Shown here in pieces: positions 32,183 through 40,913 of a stretch of DNA of 62,700 nucleotides. Position numbers and translations under genes: made by a program. The first letter of the stretch is position 1. Each line of letters starts with the position of its first letter. The stretch is from Deltaproteobacteria bacterium (GTDB taxonomy: Bacteria; Myxococcota_A; Polyangia; Haliangiales; SHYZ01): positions 1 to 62,700 of the forward strand of contig JACQUZ010000150.1 of assembly GCA_016210055.1 (NCBI GenBank). The letters run 5' to 3'. The notes beneath the pieces were generated by a model. It saw only the letters and a program-made list of their open reading frames with translations, made no database searches and was not told the origin of the DNA.

Positions 32183-35104
32183 GTGGAAGAGGAGATGAAT
32201 TGTCCCGCCTGCCAAGCTAAGAATCGCCCGGGTGCCAAGCGATGCAGCCGCTGTGGTGCACCCCTTCCGGCCGCCTGCATCGGTTGTGGGGCCCCTGTGT
32301 CCGAGGGGACTGAATTCTGCTCTTATTGCAGGACCGACCGAATCTCCACACCGCTCGCGGCCGAAGATCTTTTCCCGACTGTCCGGTCTGATCTCATGCC
32401 AGCAGCGAACACGCCGTTCGAGCTTCGGCCCCGCTTTGTCGGCAGGAATGCCGAGCTCGAGCATCTCGACAAGTCGTTTCTAGGGGTCCTGGAGAAGCGA
32501 GCCCTCGTCTTCATGACCATCGTGGGCTCGCCAGGAGCTGGGAAAACACGCCTAGTGAGGGAGCTCGCCAGGGGCATCCAGCACAGAAACCCCGAAGTTC
32601 GGTTTCTCCTGGCCAACGCGGGCGGTCCAACTGCCCTTCCCTATTCAGGATTCGTGCGCCTCCTTTCTGCGCGCTTTGGGATCACGGCCACCGACTCCGC
32701 CGACGCCGCAAGGGAAAAAATCACGAGCGGCGTGGCCGACGTGCTCCCGGCCACGAAAGTCACGGAGGTGGCGCACCTTCTCTCGCATCTCTTGCGAGTT
32801 CCGTTTCCTCAGAGCCCGGTCGTTGAACCGCTCGCCGAGTCCCCGCAGCAGCTCGAGACCCGCACGTTCATCGCGGTGAAGCGCTTTCTTTCCGCGGATG
32901 CGGATCGAGGAGCGCTCATTTTGTGCCTCGATGAGCTGGAGCGGGCTGGGACCGAAACCGTAAATCTCCTCCATTATCTCGCGGCAGGGCTCGCATCGTC
33001 GCCGGTCATGTTGATCGGGATTTCGCGCCCCAACCTGAACGAGGTCCACCCCTCCTTTGGGGATGGGGAGGCTCCTGTGTTTCGGCTCGACCTGGGACCG
33101 CTTGGTCACCAAGAGGCAGAGGAGCTGGTGAGAGAGCTCCTGAAGCCCGTGCGCGGGGTTCCCGAATGGCTGGTCAAGCATGCCGAGCGCCTGGGAGGAA
33201 TGCCGAGGACTCTCATCGAGCTCGTTCGGTACCTCGTCGAAGCCGAAGTCATAGCCAGCGGGGGTCCTTTGGCCGCACCGCCCCCGCCGCCTCCTGGCGC
33301 GGTCGACAAGCCGCCCAGCGCACCGCCCATGGCGTGGACGCTCGATCGCGTGCGGCTTAGCAGGCTGCGACTTCCAGAGAAACATGAGGAGATCCTCGCC
33401 CAGCGCCTGGGTCAGATGCCGGCAGAGGAACGGCATCTCTTGGAGAAAGCGGCCGCATGCGGAGAGATGTTCTGGCTCGACGCCGTGGTGGCGCTGGGCC
33501 GCGCGTCCCAACCGGGAATGGACCCGGACGGCCCGAGCTTGGCAGAGATCGCGGCGGCCGGGGATCGGTCGCGCCAGCATGCGGCCGACGTGCTGGCCAG
33601 GCTCGCACAGCGCGAGTGGATCCTCGAGTCGCAAGGCAGCCAGGTTCCAGGGGAGCGTGAGTTCCGCTTCGCCTATCCCCCGCTCCGGGATGTCGTGTAC
33701 GAAGGCATCGAGAAGAACGCGCGGCAGCGGTACCATCGCCTGGTCGCCCAGTGGGTTGAGCTTGGCCCGGAAGGTCGCAGAGAGGGCGAGCAGGAAGAGA
33801 TCGGCCGGCACCTGGAGCTCGCCGGTGACGGCGAAGCCGCAGCCCTGCGCTACCGACGAGCGGCGGATGCGGCGCGCGCGCGCTATTTCAACGACAAGGC
33901 GATTCGCCTGTATGCCCACACCTTGGCCTGCTTGGGCGAGGGAGACATCGCCGCGCGCATCCATCTCTGGCACGATCTTGGCTCGGTCTATGAGCTCAAG
34001 GGTGACTTCGAAGCCGCGCTGGGTGCGTTTGAGCGAATGCTCCGCCTCACCTGGGTGGTCGCTTCGCGCGTGAAGGCCGCCGTCGCCTTCAACAAGATCG
34101 GTCGTGTTTACCGCCGCAAGGGCGATCCCAGGCTCGCCCTCGACTACCTCGTCAGGGCACAGGAGCTCTTCGAGCAGGCTGGAGACGATCGGGGAGTCAC
34201 CGGCTCCCTCGCAGATATTGGCCACGTGCTCTGGTTGCTCGGCCGCTACGACGAGGCGTTCGAGAAAATCACCCGCTCGCTGAACAAGCGTGGGCAGCTC
34301 GGGGACAAGCGGTCGATTGCAGCGTCGCTGTCCGACCTCGGAAATATTCAGAAAGACCGCGGCAAGCTTGCGGAAGCCGAGAACTGCCATCGAGAGGCGC
34401 TCGAGCTCCGGCGCCAAATCGGAGACCGCGCCGGTGTCGTCCTCTCCCTCAACAACGTTGCGGTGTTGCGCTTCGAGAGAGGGGACCTGGAAGGTGCGCG
34501 GCGCGGCTGGGAGCAGGCCTTGTCCGAGGCGGAGGAGATCGGCGCTCTGCCCCTTCAGGCCTTGGCGCTCAACAACCTCGGGGAGCTGGCCCTCGTCGAG
34601 AAGAAGTACGAGGAATCCAGGCGTCGCCTCGAAGAAACCGTCGCCCTGTGCCGGGAAATCGACGATCGGCGCCTGCTTTCCGAGGCCACGCGCAACTTGG
34701 GCCTACTCGAACTCGACGAGGGGAATGCAAAGAGCGCCCAGGATCTGGTGAGGAAGTCCTTGGAAATGGCAGAGGCGTCAGGGTTCCGCGATTACGTGGG
34801 GCGAGCCCTGCTTGCCCTGGGAGAGGTACACGCCGCGACCCTGTTTGATGAGAACGAAGAAGGAACCAAGCCGTCGCCGGTGAGCCCGGCCGAGGAGTAT
34901 TTCCAGAAAGGCGTCGAGGTATTCCGGGAGCTCGGGAACGAGAGCGAGCTCGCCAAGGGGCTCGAGCGTTTCGGCCGCTTCAAGCTCGAGCGCGGTGACG
35001 TTCGCCATGGGCGCGGCTTGCTCGAGGAGGCACAGAAGATCTTCCAGAAGCTTGGGATGATGGCAGGCGAGGACGTGAAACGGGTGATCCGCGAGCTGCA
35101 GTAG
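32183..35104 (+). CDS. Zinc-ribbon / AAA ATPase / TPR regulatory protein
   Basis: A 973-residue cytosolic protein. The first 45 residues hold two zinc ribbons, CPACx10CSRC and CIGCx9CSYC. An AAA/STAND-like ATPase follows, with FVGRNAEL, Walker A GSPGAGKT near residue 115-122 and a Walker B-like ILCLDELE near 250, then winged-helix-like and Pro-rich regions. Residues about 570-960 consist of seven to nine tetratricopeptide repeats (YELKGDFEAALG, YRRKGDPRLAL and similar). The layout matches ATPase-TPR parts of class III cyclase or LuxR/MalT-like regulators, but no cyclase, kinase or DNA-binding output is fused. GTG at 32183 is chosen because GGGAGGT lies 8 bases upstream; ATG at 32195 is the alternative. 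Likely a signal-sensing scaffold. Confidence 0.85.
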   Translation: MEEEMNCPACQAKNRPGAKRCSRCGAPLPAACIGCGAPVSEGTEFCSYCRTDRISTPLAAEDLFPTVRSDLMPAANTPFELRPRFVGRNAELEHLDKSFLGVLEKRALVFMTIVGSPGAGKTRLVRELARGIQHRNPEVRFLLANAGGPTALPYSGFVRLLSARFGITATDSADAAREKITSGVADVLPATKVTEVAHLLSHLLRVPFPQSPVVEPLAESPQQLETRTFIAVKRFLSADADRGALILCLDELERAGTETVNLLHYLAAGLASSPVMLIGISRPNLNEVHPSFGDGEAPVFRLDLGPLGHQEAEELVRELLKPVRGVPEWLVKHAERLGGMPRTLIELVRYLVEAEVIASGGPLAAPPPPPPGAVDKPPSAPPMAWTLDRVRLSRLRLPEKHEEILAQRLGQMPAEERHLLEKAAACGEMFWLDAVVALGRASQPGMDPDGPSLAEIAAAGDRSRQHAADVLARLAQREWILESQGSQVPGEREFRFAYPPLRDVVYEGIEKNARQRYHRLVAQWVELGPEGRREGEQEEIGRHLELAGDGEAAALRYRRAADAARARYFNDKAIRLYAHTLACLGEGDIAARIHLWHDLGSVYELKGDFEAALGAFERMLRLTWVVASRVKAAVAFNKIGRVYRRKGDPRLALDYLVRAQELFEQAGDDRGVTGSLADIGHVLWLLGRYDEAFEKITRSLNKRGQLGDKRSIAASLSDLGNIQKDRGKLAEAENCHREALELRRQIGDRAGVVLSLNNVAVLRFERGDLEGARRGWEQALSEAEEIGALPLQALALNNLGELALVEKKYEESRRRLEETVALCREIDDRRLLSEATRNLGLLELDEGNAKSAQDLVRKSLEMAEASGFRDYVGRALLALGEVHAATLFDENEEGTKPSPVSPAEEYFQKGVEVFRELGNESELAKGLERFGRFKLERGDVRHGRGLLEEAQKIFQKLGMMAGEDVKRVIRELQ

Positions 35105-35114
35105 GGCGCAGCCC

Positions 35115-35295
35115 TCTGCGGAACGATGAACACCAAGGGGAACTCCAGCCCCTTGCTCGCGTGGAGCGTCAGAACGGCCACCTTCTGCGGCTGGAGCTTC
35201 ACGTCCGCCTCGCCGGGCAGGGGAAGCTCGGCCAAGAACTCCTCGACGTTGTCCCGAAAAGGGATCGCCGGCGTGGACAAGAGATCCACCGCCAC
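35115..35295 (-). pseudogene. Remnant of UvrD/PcrA-type helicase (motif V region)
   Basis: The minus strand encodes about 60 residues that look like the C-terminal part of a superfamily 1 helicase: an EEFLAELPLPGEAD stretch followed by VAVLTLHASKGLEFPLVFI, the classic motif V. A stop codon lies just upstream (35111-35113 region of the antisense frame is past the end; the upstream in-frame stop is at 35311-35313), and homology ends right after FIV, where the frame enters the antisense of the neighbouring ATPase gene. Start and all other helicase motifs are missing. It occupies the space between the ATPase-TPR and AarF genes and is best explained as a leftover of a deleted helicase gene. Confidence 0.6.
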
Positions 35296-35340
35296 CCCGA
35301 GCCCGGTCCTTCATTGGAGCGCCTAGCGGCCTCCCATTGG

Positions 35341-35349
35341 TGTTAAATA
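35341..35349 (+). promoter_or_regulatory. Leaderless-type extended -10 TGTTAAATA
   Basis: TG-T-TAAATA ends 7 bases before the ATG of the AarF-family gene at 35357. No Shine-Dalgarno is present and no clear -35 is seen. Confidence 0.4.
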
Positions 35350-35356
35350 ACCCCCA

Positions 35357-36847
35357 ATGATGGTTCTTCCCCTCCTGGTAGGCGCCGCGGCGTTGCTCAT
35401 TGTCGTGGGTGTTCTCTGGTACCGATCGCTTTCACGGCAAAGAAACGCCGCGGGGATTTCGACTTCCCTGGGCGGGAGAACCACGCAGATTGGCTCACTG
35501 ATGACCAAGCGCCTTGTTCGCCGCCTGTGGCTACGGGTCCGGCAGGTGACGGCGAGCCGCGAGCAGAGGCAGAAGCTCGCCGCCCAGTACCACATGCAGA
35601 CGGCGGCCGAGGCCGCCCAGGTACTCGGCAACATGAAGGGCGTCTTCATGAAACTGGGCCAAATCATGTCGTTCGCCAACGACGCGCTTCCCGTAGAGGC
35701 AAGGGCCGCCCTGCAGAGCCTGCAGAAGGACGCGCCACCCATGGCGTTCGCGCTCGTCAGGGGCGTGGTCGAGTCGGAGCTCGGTGGTGACCTCGGTCGG
35801 TTCTTCCGTCACTTCGATGAAGAGCCCATCGCCGCTGCTTCGATAGGCCAGGTGCACCGGGCCATGCTCAAGGACGGACAAGAAGTCGCCATCAAGGTCC
35901 AGTACCCGGGCGTTGACGAGGCCATTTCCAATGACCTCAAGGCATCGGATCGGCTCGCGCTCATGATCGACGCGGTAAACAAGACCGCCGACATGAGTGC
36001 CGTCGTGGAAGAGCTAAAGGAGCGAATGCTCGACGAGCTCGATTATCGATTGGAAATGCAGAACCAGCAGCTCTTTGCGCGGCTCTGGGAAGGGCACCCG
36101 CTGATTCGGATTCCTCGGGTTTACCCTAGCCTGTGTGCCAAGCGCGTCCTGTGCCAGGAGTTCAAGCGGGGATTCGGCTTCTATGATTATCTCGAGCAGG
36201 CCAATGGTGAAGAACGCCGATTAGCCGCATTTGTCATTGGCGATTTCGTTTTCGAGTCGATGTTTCGACACCTCGTGTACAACGGCGACCCACACCCCGG
36301 CAACTACATCTTCCACGAGGACGGCGGCATCTCGTTCATTGATTTCGGCTGCGTGAAATACTTCGGCATCGATTTCATGCGGGACATCAAGCGGTTCTTC
36401 CGCGCGGTCATTGAAAACGACCGCGCGGTCCACGACGAGTATCTCTACAAGCTCGGGCTCGTGTTTCGTGGGAGAAACCTCGACGTCGAAAACATGTGGC
36501 ACATGTGGCGCTACCACCTGGAGCCTTACACGAATGACGAGGTGTTCACATTTAGCGCCGATTACGTCGCCCGCGCGCGGGGCGTCATGGCCACCGACAG
36601 GCTGAAGCAATACAACCTCCCCCGGGACCTCTTGTTCTTCCTGCGCATTACGTTTGGACTCAATGCCATTTCACAGCAGCTCGGCGCGAGCGGGAACTTC
36701 CATCGAGCAGCGCGCCGCTATTTCTTCGACGAGCCGCATCCGCCTGGCGTAGCTACTCTAGGCATTCGGTTGCCTGACAAGTTCATGTCGTCCAAGGTGG
36801 AGCCGGTGGAACGGCCGGCTCCCGCGTCAATAACCCTCGCCACCTAG
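35357..36847 (+). CDS. AarF/ABC1/UbiB family kinase-like protein
   Basis: A 496-residue member of the AarF/ABC1/UbiB atypical kinase family, usually membrane-associated and linked to isoprenoid-quinone biosynthesis or lipid homeostasis. An N-terminal membrane helix spans residues 3-22. The family's KxGQ motif appears as FMKLGQIMS, the Ala-rich loop as AAASIGQVH, the ATP lysine in VAIKVQYPG, and the catalytic loop as GDPHPGNYIF with metal Asp in FIDFGC. All key residues are present. It starts at ATG 35357 with a -10 box 7 bases upstream and no Shine-Dalgarno. The last 21 bases overlap the end of the Nudix gene on the opposite strand. Confidence 0.93.
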   Translation: MMVLPLLVGAAALLIVVGVLWYRSLSRQRNAAGISTSLGGRTTQIGSLMTKRLVRRLWLRVRQVTASREQRQKLAAQYHMQTAAEAAQVLGNMKGVFMKLGQIMSFANDALPVEARAALQSLQKDAPPMAFALVRGVVESELGGDLGRFFRHFDEEPIAAASIGQVHRAMLKDGQEVAIKVQYPGVDEAISNDLKASDRLALMIDAVNKTADMSAVVEELKERMLDELDYRLEMQNQQLFARLWEGHPLIRIPRVYPSLCAKRVLCQEFKRGFGFYDYLEQANGEERRLAAFVIGDFVFESMFRHLVYNGDPHPGNYIFHEDGGISFIDFGCVKYFGIDFMRDIKRFFRAVIENDRAVHDEYLYKLGLVFRGRNLDVENMWHMWRYHLEPYTNDEVFTFSADYVARARGVMATDRLKQYNLPRDLLFFLRITFGLNAISQQLGASGNFHRAARRYFFDEPHPPGVATLGIRLPDKFMSSKVEPVERPAPASITLAT

Positions 36848-37237
36848 CCGAGCCACCAATGGCTCGTCTGCCGGAAGGACCATGTAGCCGGCAAGCCGCG
36901 CGATCGGAACCCAGGCGAAGTCCTTGACCTCGACCGCCCGTGGCTGGGACCCCGACATGAGCGAGCACCGGTACACGAGCATGTACACGTCGTAATCCGG
37001 GTACGCATGAAACATGACATCCCAAATGCGTCCTACGGTTACGTCGATGTCGAGCTCTTCCTTGAGCTCACGGGCGAGCGCGCCCTCGGGAGACTCCCCG
37101 AGCTCGACCTTTCCCCCCGGGAACTCCCAATACAAGGGGTGCGGCTGCTCCTCGCGCCTTTGGGTAATCAGGACCTCGCCGCTCGAATTGACGATCAGCG
37201 CGGCGACGACGAGCTTTCGGTGGCGGTGGCGTTCCAA
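36827..37237 (-). CDS. Nudix hydrolase (MutT-like)
   Basis: A 136-residue Nudix hydrolase with strongest likeness to MutT-type nucleotide-pool sanitisers. The Nudix box runs Gly42 to Ile64: G x5 E x7 REL x EE x D I, with the usual Gly near the end replaced by Asp63; the catalytic REUxEE core is intact. WEFPGGKVE precedes it, typical for 8-oxo-dGTPase-like members. The start is TTG at 37237 with GAGAGG 5 bases upstream. It overlaps the 3' end of the rhomboid gene by 43 bases (same strand) and the 3' end of the AarF gene by 21 bases (opposite strand). Confidence 0.9.
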   Translation of the reverse strand: MERHRHRKLVVAALIVNSSGEVLITQRREEQPHPLYWEFPGGKVELGESPEGALARELKEELDIDVTVGRIWDVMFHAYPDYDVYMLVYRCSLMSGSQPRAVEVKDFAWVPIARLAGYMVLPADEPLVARLGGEGY

Positions 37238-38013
37238 GACGGCCTCTCAATGGGCAAAGCCTTGCAGGCGAGCAGCTTACAGGAGGCCGCGCCCATGAGG
37301 AAGCCACCGACATGCGCCCAAATGGCAATAGAGCCGTCCGCACTGTCCGAAAGGAGCTGCCAAAGGAACCACGCGCCCAGGGCGATGTACGATGGAACCG
37401 CTACCACGTCGACGACCACCGACACGAAAAGCAAGAGGTCCACCCGCGCCCGCGGATACAGCACGAGAAAAGCGCCCAAGACGCCCGCGATGGCGCCCGA
37501 AGCGCCTACGATGGGAATCCTCGACCCCGGATTCATGGCCACTTGAAAGATCTCGGCCAGCACGCCGGTGAGAAAGTAGAAGAAGAGGAAACGCCCTGTC
37601 CCCAAGGCACCCTCGACGCTCTTGCCAAAGACCCAAAGGAACCAGGCGTTCCCCAGCAAGTGTGTCGTGGCGCCGTGAAGGAACATCGCAGAAAAAATGG
37701 TGAATGGCAGAGGGAGGAGCGCCGGCGGGTGCAAGTTCCCATCGACCAAGTCCTTCTGGTTCGCGAGCTCAAACGGGATAGCGCCCCCCGCATAGAGGAG
37801 CCATGGGTCGCCACTTAGGACAAGCTCTTGGTAAAGCAACACGAGCGAGCTAGCCAGGATGAGACCCACTGTTCCAAGCGGTGGGTTGCTGCGCGGATTG
37901 CCATCCGCTCGCTTGGAATCCGGCTCCCTTCCCAGCGCGACGCTCCGATGGCCAGCGGCGGGCAGCGAGCTCGGTAAGCCCACGCCGGGCACCGCTCTGA
38001 GCGGGATAAACAC
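37195..38013 (-). CDS. Rhomboid family intramembrane serine protease
   Basis: A 272-residue polytopic membrane protease. Six hydrophobic segments are recognisable. The active site is complete: the His-Asn element in HLLGNAW (His118, Asn122), catalytic Ser172 in GASGAIAG and His234 in WAHVGGF. The N-terminal 45 residues are cytoplasmic-looking and basic. GTG at 38013 is a tentative start; AAGTAAGG abuts it. The downstream Nudix gene overlaps by 43 bases, so the two are translated from one message. The substrate is unknown; bacterial rhomboids commonly cleave unstable membrane helices. Confidence 0.92.
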   Translation of the reverse strand: MFIPLRAVPGVGLPSSLPAAGHRSVALGREPDSKRADGNPRSNPPLGTVGLILASSLVLLYQELVLSGDPWLLYAGGAIPFELANQKDLVDGNLHPPALLPLPFTIFSAMFLHGATTHLLGNAWFLWVFGKSVEGALGTGRFLFFYFLTGVLAEIFQVAMNPGSRIPIVGASGAIAGVLGAFLVLYPRARVDLLLFVSVVVDVVAVPSYIALGAWFLWQLLSDSADGSIAIWAHVGGFLMGAASCKLLACKALPIERPSWNATATESSSSPR

Positions 38014-38051
38014 CCTTACTTTTCTAAGTACGCGTCAGTGTGGAACAATCC

Positions 38052-38079
38052 TTGACACCACGAGGAGGTGGGCTAGAGT
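38052..38079 (+). promoter_or_regulatory. Promoter TTGACA-N16-TAGAGT, leaderless spacing
   Basis: A perfect -35 (38052-38057), 16-base spacer and TAGAGT (38074-38079) ending 7 bases before the ATG at 38087. A GAGGAGG lies within the spacer and would pair with a GTG at 38078 only if transcription began farther upstream. Confidence 0.5.
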
Positions 38080-38086
38080 GCCTGCG

Positions 38087-38602
38087 ATGCGCCTTTACGC
38101 CGCCAAGGTTCCAACCATCTCTGCCGAGATTGTCCGCACCCTCATCGCCGCTGGCGATATCGAGGCGGAATCCGCTCAAGAGGTAGAGCTCGATGTCGCC
38201 GCCGTGCTCAAGGAGTATATCCGCGTGGACCGCGAAATCACGGACCGTGCGAAGGATGTGCTCGAGCAGCGGAAGCTTCCGTACGAGCAGTTCGGCAAGA
38301 TCAAGCGGGCGCTTGCCGAAGAGAAGGACTTTGGCCTCGGGGAAGAAGCGCTCACCTGGGTGAGCACGCAGCTTCTCGAGACTTTCATGCACAGCCGGAA
38401 CGTGGACGAGGTTTTCGCTGACGATGCCACTCTTCGCCGCCGCGTTCGCGACGTGCTCAAGAAGCACATGGCGGTCGATGATGAGCTCGACGCCGAGGTC
38501 CGTCAAAGGATCAAAAACCTCGAAGAAGGCACCGCCGCCTGGGAGCTCGAGTATGGCCGCGTGATGCAGCAAATCAAGCAGAAGCACGGAATTAAGGATT
38601 AG
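38087..38602 (+). CDS. DUF507 family protein
   Basis: A 171-residue helical, highly charged protein of the DUF507 family, conserved in Deltaproteobacteria and some other groups and of unknown function. It begins with the family's typical MRLYAAKVP and contains two similar helical halves: EYIRVDREITDRAKDVLEQ near 50, and the second around DELDAEVRQRIKNLEEG near 135. ATG 38087 matches the usual family start and a leaderless promoter; GTG at 38078 would use the GAGGAGG 9 bases upstream. Convergent with the YfhO gene, sharing 4 bases (the stop codons overlap). No enzymatic residues can be pointed out. Confidence 0.88.
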   Translation: MRLYAAKVPTISAEIVRTLIAAGDIEAESAQEVELDVAAVLKEYIRVDREITDRAKDVLEQRKLPYEQFGKIKRALAEEKDFGLGEEALTWVSTQLLETFMHSRNVDEVFADDATLRRRVRDVLKKHMAVDDELDAEVRQRIKNLEEGTAAWELEYGRVMQQIKQKHGIKD

Positions 38603-40830
38603 CCCACAGTCCTTCGTTTCCTAGCCGGCCACCTCGCCACGACAGTACCGACGACGAGCGCGACACTCGTTCCCGCTGTGAGCAAGACCCCAGCGCGGAA
38701 GCCCCAAGGGCGGTACTCCATGACGATGCGGTGATGGCCTGTCCTGATTCCAAGGCCCCGGAAAAGCAAGTCTGTCGGGTACATGGGGGACGGCAGCCCG
38801 TCTACCCTTGCATGCCACCCGCTCTCCCAAGTATCGGTGAGCACGATGAGCGACGGCGCCTCGGCCCATGCCTCGATGACGACGCGGGACGGGTGGTACT
38901 CCACAATGCGCGCGCGCGCGCGTCCTCCCTTGAGACCGGCGAGGACGCTCTCGCTGGCTTCCACCACGGCGACCTCGGCAAGGCGCTCCGACCCGACGAT
39001 GCCACGCAGGAGCTCCTCGGCGTGCACAGGTCCCGCTGCGGGGCGCAAGTCGGTGGGTACTAGAACCCTCGGGAGCGCACTGGGATTCTTCGTGATCACC
39101 GCGCCGTCCCCCCGCCACGCGATCGGCCAGCCAGAGGGCGCCTTGTCGGGCCGGGACACCACGTGGGAAACGCCGAGGAGGTCTATGAGTGGCGAGCCCA
39201 CCTTGTTAAGGAGCGTCCAGGTGGCCTGCGTCTTGGCGCCGTCCACCAGGGCCATGAACCGACGGTATCGCACCGGGAATACCGCCGATACCGCGCGGAC
39301 GTCCCCCATCTCCACGAGCGTGGCGACATTGGGCGTCATGGCCGCCCGGTCTGGATAGGCTCCCAGCCCTGCGAGACGAGCGGGCGCTCTTGGCAAGGCG
39401 CCAATCGCCTTGGCTGCCGGGCTCGACAAGCTTCCCTGATGGGAAGGCGCCACGGTTCGCGAGGCCGAAACGAAGAGCGACACCGCGGTAGCCCCGACCA
39501 GCAGGGCGCGGCCGATGCCGTCCCGCAAGCGGGGCCAGGCCAGGCAAGCGACAACGAGAACCGCCCCGACAATCTCCCCAACCCAGACATCGGGAAGCCG
39601 ATGCAGTCGCAAGTAGGCCAAGGCATCGCACCCCCCCCATGCCAAGGCGGCGACAGCCGCCCCTTTCCATGCCACCCGCCCCTCCAGCCTCCCCGCGCGC
39701 AGTGCGTCCATGCCATGAGCCGAAAGGAGCGCCATCGCGAGCGCCACGAGGAAGACGCTGTAACGCGGGGGTACGAGGCCCCCCAAGGGAGGAGGCGCGA
39801 GCGACTGAACGGCGAACAACGCGGCGGCAAGGGCCACCGTGGCCCACGCCGCTCTCCTCGCCGCCATGACGGTAGGCGCTTCGGCCCGGCCCGTGAAAAA
39901 CGCCATGCAAGAAAGCAGGAGGGGCACGGCACCTAGGCGCAGGAATGTCGGTACTGCGCGGAAGTAGATCATGTCGGAGGCAAACATGCCCGCGAGCTTG
40001 GCGTCGGTCTTGTAGCTCGCCCCTCCATCCAGGAGGAAGGAAAGGAGCGGCACCACGACCACCCCGCCCAGCCCCACGCCTAGCGCTGCTCCCGAAAATA
40101 GGCGGACCCACGTGCGCCCATCGGGGCCGGCCGTGCACCCGGCAATCAGGATGCTTCCGAGGGCGGCCAAGGCCGCGAGCTCAGGATGCGCCGAGTACAG
40201 CGTGACTCCCACCGAAAGCGCGTGGAGGGCGACACCTCCTGGCCGACGCCCGACCACGAGGAGAGCTGCGATGGTACACAGCGGGAGCATGGCGTAGGCA
40301 GTCCCTTCCGTCGGAAGGTCAAAACGTGCCGCCGCCAAGCCTCCTGCCCCGTAGGTCACCGCGGAGAGAGCCGCCGCGAGCCGCCCGGTCCCCATGGTGC
40401 GCGCAAGCAGGAAGGCACCCGACACCGCCACCACCCAGCGGAGGAGCAAGAACCAGGTGTAGCTTCTTTCCGACGGCGCCAGCCAGAAAGGAACTAGAAA
40501 AGGGGAAAGCGGCGCCGAATGAGCCTCGGCCAAGAGAGGAGTACCTGCCCCGACGTAGGGGTTCCAAAGGGGTACATTCCCCGTGCGAAGCTCCGCGGCG
40601 GCCAGGACGGCTGCCGGGTAGTGGACGAGCATCCCCGACGTGTCCCAGACCTTGCGCTCTGGAGCACCCTTGGCGAACGTGTCCTTAAATACGGGGTCAC
40701 CGACCAGCGCTCCCGTCGGCACGAGTGACTCCCTGCCCAGCGTCGCGCGCGGAAAGGCCCCTGCAACGCACAAGAGGCCCAGGACGACGGAGAGCACCAG
40801 GTCACGGCGGGACATCGGGGCGCGTAGCAT
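38599..40830 (-). CDS. YfhO family membrane protein
   Basis: A 743-residue polytopic membrane protein of the YfhO family (GT-C-like fold), whose best-studied member in Gram-positive bacteria glycosylates lipoteichoic acid. The N-terminal signature WNPYVGAGTPLLAEAHS is clear, followed by about 12 hydrophobic segments, and a periplasmic C-terminal part (residues 520-700) with WESGWHARVDG and GHHRIVMEYRP, typical of the family end. Sequence features imply transfer of a sugar from a lipid carrier to an envelope acceptor. ATG 40830 is the likely start; an array of GCAAC motifs begins 4 bases upstream of it. Stop codon overlaps that of DUF507 on the other strand. Confidence 0.85.
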   Translation of the reverse strand: MLRAPMSRRDLVLSVVLGLLCVAGAFPRATLGRESLVPTGALVGDPVFKDTFAKGAPERKVWDTSGMLVHYPAAVLAAAELRTGNVPLWNPYVGAGTPLLAEAHSAPLSPFLVPFWLAPSERSYTWFLLLRWVVAVSGAFLLARTMGTGRLAAALSAVTYGAGGLAAARFDLPTEGTAYAMLPLCTIAALLVVGRRPGGVALHALSVGVTLYSAHPELAALAALGSILIAGCTAGPDGRTWVRLFSGAALGVGLGGVVVVPLLSFLLDGGASYKTDAKLAGMFASDMIYFRAVPTFLRLGAVPLLLSCMAFFTGRAEAPTVMAARRAAWATVALAAALFAVQSLAPPPLGGLVPPRYSVFLVALAMALLSAHGMDALRAGRLEGRVAWKGAAVAALAWGGCDALAYLRLHRLPDVWVGEIVGAVLVVACLAWPRLRDGIGRALLVGATAVSLFVSASRTVAPSHQGSLSSPAAKAIGALPRAPARLAGLGAYPDRAAMTPNVATLVEMGDVRAVSAVFPVRYRRFMALVDGAKTQATWTLLNKVGSPLIDLLGVSHVVSRPDKAPSGWPIAWRGDGAVITKNPSALPRVLVPTDLRPAAGPVHAEELLRGIVGSERLAEVAVVEASESVLAGLKGGRARARIVEYHPSRVVIEAWAEAPSLIVLTDTWESGWHARVDGLPSPMYPTDLLFRGLGIRTGHHRIVMEYRPWGFRAGVLLTAGTSVALVVGTVVARWPARKRRTVG

Positions 40831-40833
40831 AGC

Positions 40834-40874
40834 CGCAACGGGGGCAACTGTCGCAACACGCAACGGGGGCAACT
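40834..40874. repeat. Array of five GCAAC motifs with a 16-bp direct repeat
   Basis: GCAAC occurs at 40835, 40844, 40853, 40860 and 40869, at spacings of 9, 9, 7 and 9 bases. The 16-mer CGCAACGGGGGCAACT is repeated exactly at 40834-40849 and 40859-40874. It lies in the divergent intergenic region between yfhO-like and etfA, next to the yfhO-like start codon. This looks like an iterated operator for a DNA-binding protein. No equivalent array was seen elsewhere in the window. Confidence 0.55.
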
Positions 40875-40913
40875 TGCGCGGTCGATTCCGTCGGGATACG
40901 CTCGCCAGAAAGC

